A DNA stretch of 64,000 bases from the NCBI GenBank assembly GCA_964036315.1, contig OZ038500.1, forward strand, positions 60,563,446 to 60,627,445, written 5' to 3'. The position numbers and the translations under genes are program-made. This document shows, piece by piece, positions 58,681-64,000 of the stretch; the stretch's first letter is position 1, and each line of letters opens with the position of its first letter. The notes beneath the pieces are model-generated. The model saw only the letters and a program-made list of their open reading frames with translations. It made no database searches and was not told where the DNA came from. Origin of the DNA: Acanthosepion esculentum. Its lineage: Eukaryota > Mollusca > Cephalopoda > Sepiida > Sepiidae.

Positions 58681-59465
58681 TAAAAACTAGACTATATCCC
58701 TAGCAACTTGCGGTTTGGGGCGAAACTACAGCGATCTATTCTAAATTCACTTTCCTTATGTTTCAGACACGCTTTGTTGTAACGAACCAATACACTGACA
58801 TATCTGAAATGTTTAGTATACATAATTTTACTACTAATGATCAGACTACTAACCATTACCCAAATCCATGGAGGCCAGAGTTATATCAAATTCTTTAAGG
58901 AGGTAAAATGGCTGTAATCGTTGCTTTTACTTTCGTTACTTATCACTTAATACTGACTGCTTTACGATGCCATTTTTAGATTTTTCTACTGTCTGATAAT
59001 GGAACTGACCACATACTCGATGCTTTACGCTACTAGGCCATCGTCTCTTATCGCCAAACCAAAACGAATTTTATACGCATTTCTTAGCTTGACTTGCTAA
59101 GCAGAATAATGTGGATGGTTCTTTCTTTCTAGTTTTATTCTAGTTTCGTTCAACAAGACTTTCTGATCCTGCATTTTTACACTACACATTATCAGCTATG
59201 ATTTTACATTCTTCAGGCGTTAACTTACAGAATCTATATGGTTGAAGTCTAAACCAATGAATCCTATTGTTTTACTTAGATGAATAACTGTTTTTCAACT
59301 AAAAATATCTTATTGTGTTCACTGAGCTTACTGAAAATACGAGATAGCATATTGGCCAAGAAATCAGATATTTGTTAACATTTAGTGGTTAGTACTGGAA
59401 TCTCTCAAAAACAGAAGATATTTTTGATCGGAGTGAGAGTAAGATAAATAAATATACCACATGTA
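58681..59465. other. Unassigned; includes a repeat shared with 60735-60900
   Basis: 58795-58950 matches 60735-60900 ('gaaatgtttagtat', 'tactactaatgat', 'agactactaaccattac'). The remainder is unassigned. Confidence 0.45.
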
Positions 59466-59699
59466 ACAACAAAATTGTCTAATATTGAACAGTATGGGAT
59501 AATTATCCAGCCCACAAAATATTCAATATCTAAAAAAGAACTAAACTAATTCAGTTTCTTTTATCCAGGTTGTCAGATGAGACGTTTAGCCATATTGACA
59601 CCATGTGTCGTAAGAATCACTGAAAAACCCCTTGATTTATTCAGCTAGAAAGAGAACAGGTTAAAATCGTCTTGAATCAGCGCCACTGTGTCTTCCTAA

Positions 59700-59912
59700 A
59701 TGAGCAATGGTGAGAGGAAAAAGATCATTCAGGCCTTCAGTAATGGTAGCAATATTCATACTCTAGCTTCAGTCTTCAAAATCCATTTATTAACCATGAA
59801 GAGAACGGTGATTAAGATTAAAAAAGAGGGAACGGTAGAAAGAAAATCTGGATCAGCTGATGACAACAGAAGAGGGATTATCATTTCAACTAAATACATT
59901 CTTGCTGAGTGA
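59700..59912 (+). pseudogene. HTH domain remnant of a Tc1-like transposase
   Basis: Peptide MSNGERKKIIQAFSNGSNIH, then TLASVFKIHLLTMKRTVIKI and KKEGTVERKSG. The pattern ERxxIIxAFxxGxNIxxLAxxFxI...VxRxVxKxKKEGTVxRKxGG is that of a paired-like HTH at the N terminus of Tc1/pogo-type transposases. There is no DDE domain. The frame ends inside the 3' terminal block. Confidence 0.65.
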
Positions 59913-59915
59913 CAA

Positions 59916-60109
59916 AACTAATTTCAACTCGGAACTAATTTCAACTGGATTTAAAATCAAAGTTATCAATTTCCGTGAATTCCTAAATAAAATACAGTGG
60001 ATTAGTGTTAATTTTTGTAATTTAGCATTAAACATACTTAGTAGATGAGATAATTCAGACTTCATCCTTCTTGCAGCTTTCATTAATTAGTTCCGAGTTG
60101 AAATTAGTT
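59916..60109. mobile_element. 194-bp MITE with perfect 25-bp inverted ends
   Basis: 59916-59940 and 60085-60109 are exact reverse complements ('aactaatttcaactcggaac' onward). The interior has no coding frame. The host element continues on both sides. No clear target duplication was seen. Confidence 0.88.
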
Positions 60110-60218
60110 CTGCACCCCTTCTTATTGTTCAAACTACAGTCAAATAGTGTTATAAAATTCTCGTGGAATTCCAGTAAGATATATTGAATCATTTCTAAGA
60201 TACAACGGTTCAATCATC

Positions 60219-60605
60219 AGCTAGTTTGTGAAGGAAAGGAAAGAAGAAGGGAGTGGAGGTACTTACGGACGGGTTGCTTCAGCCTCGGGGGAATTGTGCC
60301 CAGCTAAACTGGAAGCAAGTGACCAATTGATACTTATGGTCTTGGTAGGAGGAGGATTGTGGGAAGCGGTTAGCCTCCTTATAAAAATCGTCCTCCGTAC
60401 TGTCACAACACCTTTTTTTTTCTACCAGCCGACGCGTGACTGGTTAATTGTCGTGCTGAAAGATTATTACTTTTTTTTCCTTCTCAGTTACTAGACCTAG
60501 TTGGAGCGGGTCGCAAGAGGAGGATTCCTTTTGCAACCCTTACCAGGCTGTTGCTGCTCTCTTCTGGGTTTTACCCCACCCTTTTACTGTGTCGAAGGTT
60601 ATTTT
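60219..60605 (+). mobile_element. Unidentified 390-bp insertion in the Tc1-like element
   Basis: It breaks the host element after 'caacggttcaat' and the host resumes at 'gacaaattttgctg'. GC-richer than its surroundings. An 88-codon frame (60228-60494) is open but unrecognised. Ends show no inverted repeat; the type is unknown. Confidence 0.45.
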
Positions 60606-60660
60606 TTTTCGACAAATTTTGCTGTTACACAATTTGGATAATTTTGCTATTATACCCGGT

Positions 60661-60900
60661 AATGTTGGACAAAATTACCCTTAGCGCAGCATATTCTATG
60701 TTCAATTCCCTTATCTCTTATATTAAAGTTGTTACAACTAATCAGTGGTATTTGAAATGTTTAGTATTCATTAATTGTACTACTAATGATAAGTTTGGCC
60801 AGACTGCTAGCCATTACTGAAAATGAAGCAAGCCAGCCTGAGGTCAACTTTGATGTAATCATTTCATTTTAATTTCGTTCCTTATCAGTTAATACTCACC
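60661..60900. repeat. LINE family 2 scrap and repeat shared with 58795-58950
   Basis: 'aatgttggacaaaattaccc' to 'tctatgttcaattc' parallels 58365-58420. 60735-60900 matches 58795-58950. Confidence 0.5.
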
Positions 60901-60954
60901 CGTTATGGTCACTTTTGTATTTCTGCTCCGTTTCTTCCACAAACCCAAAGCATG

Positions 60955-61080
60955 TGACTTTTCGGCAAAGCCGGACACAGGAATCGAACTTACTACTACG
61001 TATCGCTTACACTACCGCTATGTTCTGACGAGCTACATTCTCTCGTTACACTAGCTCAGACCTTCACAAGCATCACCTGC
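60955..61080 (-). mobile_element. tRNA-derived SINE fragment
   Basis: Minus strand: 'catagcggtagtgtaagcg' (A-box-like), then 'aagttcgattcctgtgtcc' (a B box matching GTTCGANTCC). The body 'ggctttgccgaaaag' follows. The best-preserved pol III boxes in the right half of the window. No ribozyme is attached. Confidence 0.65.
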
Positions 61081-61209
61081 CATGCAATCAGCAAATAAAC
61101 GAACCATCCACATTCCCGTCGTTTTTTTATTTTTATTTGTATGACGAATGTTCCATTATGACAGCTTTTTTGCAGAAATGTTTCTTTTAATCATTTCCCG
61201 CCAAACAAG

Positions 61210-61810
61210 GCGGGATTTCCGTTAGTATACAGTGGGTTACATGTCGTGAAAATGGGCGAAAAGACTGAGTATAGGGAGGAAAGATGAAGGAGATTCAAGA
61301 AGATAGATAGAAGATGGTGATTGACGCTGTATTTGAATTGTTGAATATTGTAGTTATCAGCGAAGCAAGTAAGCGGAAGGGAGTTTCACTGGTGGGAAGT
61401 GTGAGAAAAGAAACTGATGGAGTAGAAGTGGCGGTTGCATTTAGCTAGTTCAACATTAAACGGGTTGGACCTAGATGCCAATCTAATAGCACGCTTAAAT
61501 TTATGTATTCGAGGCACTAGGGAAATAAAGAGTAACCATGAAAAAATTTGTTGAAAAAACATAGAGGAACCACGTCGCGTCGATGAGAAATTGGCTGACG
61601 TCGAGATGCCAATTCAGGATCGATCCTTCTTTGGATTTTGTCAAGGATCTCGAGATGAATAACAGGAGCATCAGTCCAGATATGGCAGTAGTATTCAATG
61701 CACGGACGAATGAAACATCCGAAAATTTGCAAGATGGATTCGGCCGAGAAAAAGTTTCTGCAACAACAAAATCACCAAACTTTCCTTGCAATAGATGAAG
61801 CTATTTCTTT
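61210..61810 (-). pseudogene. LINE family 1 coding remnant
   Basis: Minus strand: FRPCIEYYCHIWTDAPVIHL (shift), then EILDKIQRRIDPELASR and RRDVVPLCFFNKFFHGYSLF. It matches CxxYCCHIWSGAPxxxLxxLDxIQRR...RRxVxxLCxFYKxFHG of this LINE group. The untranslated part reaches 61210. Confidence 0.72.
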
Positions 61811-62065
61811 GTGGAACAGAGAGTCTATGGTCAATCGTTATCTATCCTTCATGTTCTCATGATCTACCATTCATGAAGACAAACCCGTTCAGTAACGGAC
61901 TACATTAAGTGACTCTTAGGCCTTATATCGGATGGATAATAGTGTAAAGCAACGATGCTTTAATCCACCTGGCTATTTATCTCGGTGAAAGCGAAATTGG
62001 AATAATCTACTTCCGTGGAATTAGGAAGGATTTAAGTTGGAAATTCCAAGAATGTTACAAAGTAC
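61811..62065. other. Unassigned sequence
   Basis: I see nothing recognisable. Confidence 0.35.
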
Positions 62066-62115
62066 CAAAACCTGAAGAAGACCGGAGGTACAAGGACCGA
62101 AACGTTGGGAGTATA
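62066..62115 (+). ncRNA. Hammerhead-like remnant, family A type
   Basis: CTGAAGA at 62072-62078, ACCGG...GGACC in the stem II position (not fully complementary), GAAACGTTGGG from 62099. It lies in otherwise unassigned sequence, so the parent SINE has decayed. Confidence 0.45.
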
Positions 62116-62220
62116 ATAACCAATATGATCGTTTCAAATGAAAATCCATGGGTGAGCGCTGTATCCGAGTATTTCTCTCGAATTGGATATCTAGCTAATT
62201 CCTGTACAGACGACATCTCG

Positions 62221-62221
<1 letters not shown>

Positions 62222-62274
<53 letters not shown>
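62222..62274. repeat. (TA)n microsatellite
   Basis: Uninterrupted TA tract. Confidence 0.95.
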
Positions 62275-62278
<4 letters not shown>

Positions 62279-62375
62279 CCTGAAAAATTTATTTCGGTTG
62301 AGCTCTCTGGGAAGGATGTGTGGGTTTGTAAACAGTGACTATTACGGCTTATAATGCAAGACTCTTCGGTAAATT

Positions 62376-62578
62376 GAATCGCGTTCTCTCAGTCACTGTG
62401 TGTTTATCTAAAAATAAATACGCTTAAATTCACCTTCTTCTCTGCCGTGCGCCAACAGCTCCAGGGTAAAATTTCCGACTGACGCGAATTCAGCCGGTTT
62501 TCGATTCTAGCCAGAGGCAACCGGACGTCTAGCCACACTGATGAGCTGTGATACAGCGAAACAGTTTGTCTGTGGATG

Positions 62579-62580
<2 letters not shown>
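62376..62580 (+). mobile_element. tRNA-like/hammerhead SINE, family B, with the best ribozyme
   Basis: Leader 'cagtcactgtgtgtttatct', tRNA-like zone 'ctgccgtgcgcc' to 'ggttttcgattctagcc' (A box decayed, B-box-like sequence recognisable), 'agaggcaaccgg', then the HHR 62533-62575 and 'atgaca' running into (TA)n at 62581. The copy at 28483-28695 is inverted and has the complementary state of preservation. Upstream, 62275-62330 carries 'ggttgagctctctggg', the end motif of families C and E. Confidence 0.82.
62533..62575 (+). ncRNA. Canonical hammerhead ribozyme
   Basis: All conserved parts are present. Stem I: CCACA (62533-62537) with TGTGG (62571-62575). Core CTGATGA 62538-62544. Stem II: GCTGT/ACAGC with loop GAT (62545-62557). 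GAAA 62558-62561. Stem III: ACA/TGT with loop GTT (62561-62569). The cleavage triplet GTC ends at 62570. Every core base of the consensus CUGANGA...GAAA...UH matches. The very short stem III is typical of retroelement-borne HHRs, which often work better as dimers. Confidence 0.88.
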
Positions 62581-62627
<47 letters not shown>

Positions 62628-62655
62628 CTGTGTGTGTGTCTGTGTGTGGGTGTGT
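62581..62655. repeat. (TA)n(TG)n microsatellite
   Basis: TA units followed by TG units with CT breaks. Confidence 0.95.
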
Positions 62656-62924
62656 TCAACACCCATACCCATAGAGCAAAAAAGTTTGATATTGCGACTA
62701 TGCGTTACGGACGTTAATTACAGATTTTGTGAAAAAGTGGGCGATCACCATTGTGGACACGACCCGTATGTTAAAACCCTCAGTCACGATGACTGTAATT
62801 CCCTGCTAGCACAACTATTGACGATTTTCGAACATTTCCGTTTCCCCAGTTTTTCACCTAAGACTTGGGTCAATATAGGGTATAGTTTTTATCCAATTCC
62901 CAATGTTGACGGGCATTGGAAGCG
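62656..62924. other. Unassigned; part of a 137-codon plus frame
   Basis: The frame 62548-62961 reads through TA/TG repeats into RFCEKVGDHHCGHDPYVK and further. The portion past 62656 may be LINE-derived since LINE family 1 follows, but no motif confirms it. Confidence 0.35.
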
Positions 62925-63130
62925 TCAGTTTCTTTTCTCACACATCCCGCCTGTGGAATGAATTCCTTTCCGCTTTCTTGCTTCCCTGACAACTACAATC
63001 TTCAAGAATTTAAATGCATCTCTAATCGCCATCTTCTGTCTTCCTGAATTCTGTTTGTTTTATTGTCATTTCTCCTTATTTAATCTCGCAAAACTATTCT
63101 CATTTTCCTTAACTCCTAGCGACATTATAA
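62925..63130 (+). pseudogene. LINE family 1 3' end
   Basis: Plus strand: FSHTSRLWNEF, then a shifted frame LPDNYNLQEFKCISNRHLL. Matches FMSRTSRLWNSLP...FPDKYNLQLFKCNVNRH at 39.86 kb. The coding frame is broken after WNE. Confidence 0.65.
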
Positions 63131-63867
63131 CAAAAAAACATTTTTAAAATCAACCATCGTGACATTTGAAATCGGGTCTCATAGTCAGAAGGCTAATGTT
63201 GAAATCGCTCAGCAGCAGACTCATTTCAGTTTAATATAATCCGACGAATATTACAGTACGCTGTTCACCCCATGAAAGAGAAAACATTGGAATATACACA
63301 GGAACGGGGATAGGTTATAGAAACAAAGAATTTAAAAGATAACCATCTTGTTTTGGATGCTTTGTTTCTGACATTACCAAACTTTGCAAACATCTGTGTT
63401 CATTCGTTTATTTTATTTTGGCACGTCTTTAATTTTCTGATTTTAATCTGCAAGCCTACGACCAAAACCAAGTCAGAAGTGAACTTCTAACGAAGTCTGA
63501 TTGACTGAGATATCTTCGTCTAGAAACAATAAAAGACAAGCGAGTCCATATTTGGATCAAATATCAAAAGGCAAAATTCTTCGCAGAAGTAAATTTCTAG
63601 AAATTCTTCAATTAGGCTTCTGTTGTATAGATAAACGAGTTAACGATTTCAATCGTATTAGAGGAAGTCTTTTTCCCGTTGGTGAAGGAACGGTAAGATA
63701 TTTTCATATCGAATAAAACCGAGTATATATAAAACGAGATGGCTACTATAAAAAGCAGATCTGCGTCGGGGTAATAATTAGATCCTTTTCAATTATGCTG
63801 CTTCGAGGAAGGATATATAGGGAGAAAGGCTTGCATGTTTTCAAATACATACAATTAGATTGTGAAA
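63131..63867. other. Unassigned sequence
   Basis: A 71-codon plus frame (63501-63716) is not recognised. Nothing else is supported. Confidence 0.35.
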
Positions 63868-63938
63868 AAGAATCTGAACGAGAGAGAGACAGAGAGAGGA
63901 AAAGAATGAGCAATATATATATATATATATATATATAT
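63868..63938. repeat. (GA)n-rich and (TA)n microsatellite
   Basis: 'gagagagacagagagag' followed by a short TA tract. Confidence 0.9.
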
Positions 63939-64000
63939 AATGAAGTAGATAAGCGGGAACAGAATAAACTAAATATTTAGATTTAGATAGGGAGAGAAGT

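Larger units (their letters stand above)
59466..60660 (+). mobile_element. Tc1-like transposon carrying two nested insertions
   Basis: Inner ends 'gtaacaacaaaattgtc' (left) and 'gacaaattttgctgttac' (right) are inverted. The element has the 5' block shared with 32241-32754, an HTH coding remnant, then the 3' blocks. A MITE (59916-60109) and a 390-bp insert (60219-60605) interrupt it. Without them it would be about 600 bp, like the 33.8-kb copy, so it is a deletion derivative that lost the catalytic domain. Confidence 0.7.

Overview
The window looks like repeat-rich intergenic DNA from an animal, most probably a cephalopod or another mollusc. That is an inference from the mix of long (TA)n and (CA)n microsatellites, tRNA-derived SINEs, mariner and other Tc1/mariner elements, Penelope-like retroelements (PLEs) and LINE fragments. 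I see no ribosome binding sites, operons, bacterial genes, rRNA or CRISPR. I recognise no host protein-coding exon. Almost everything that can be identified is mobile or tandemly repeated DNA.

Layout. 0-7 kb: a decayed SINE, AT-rich satellites, and two PLE copies placed head to head (1930-4598 minus, 4599-6771 plus), forming inverted arms of about 2.2 kb. The right copy keeps an open C-terminal reading frame with a GIY-YIG endonuclease. Each copy has a hammerhead-ribozyme (HHR) motif in its 3' region. 7-11 kb: a deleted mariner-like element, an interspersed repeat and a 2-kb AT-rich minisatellite. 11-24 kb: duplicated SINE segments, foldback elements, a 175-bp tandem array, two copies of a 220-bp MITE and tetranucleotide repeats. 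24-29 kb: a LINE fragment with a recognisable reverse transcriptase block, a second PLE family, and foldback elements bordered by (TA)n. 30-31 kb: two minisatellites with units of about 30 bp. 32-42 kb: SINE, Tc1-like and LINE remnants, a tRNA-Ser-like sequence between 84-bp direct repeats, and a 137-bp satellite. 42-49 kb: simple repeats, foldbacks, a second deleted mariner-like element and an inverted SINE pair. 50-52 kb: a nearly full-length mariner with TA duplications and only two disabling lesions seen. 52-64 kb: LINE fragments, a GC-richer tandem duplication, a MADE1-like MITE, a Tc1-like element with nested insertions, and a second copy of a ribozyme-bearing SINE.

The common thread is small self-cleaving RNA. 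At least four repeat families carry the HHR layout (CUGANGA, stem II, GAAA, short stem III, cleavage site). Two of these families also have a tRNA-like promoter region upstream, which makes them composite tRNA-like/ribozyme SINEs. Many of these elements fold back on themselves and start or stop exactly at (TA)n tracts. The most intact ribozyme is at 62533-62575. The RT and GIY-YIG proteins of PLEs are plausible mobilisers, but that link is an inference.

All family assignments were made by eye from motifs. End points of decayed repeats are approximate, usually within 10-30 bases.
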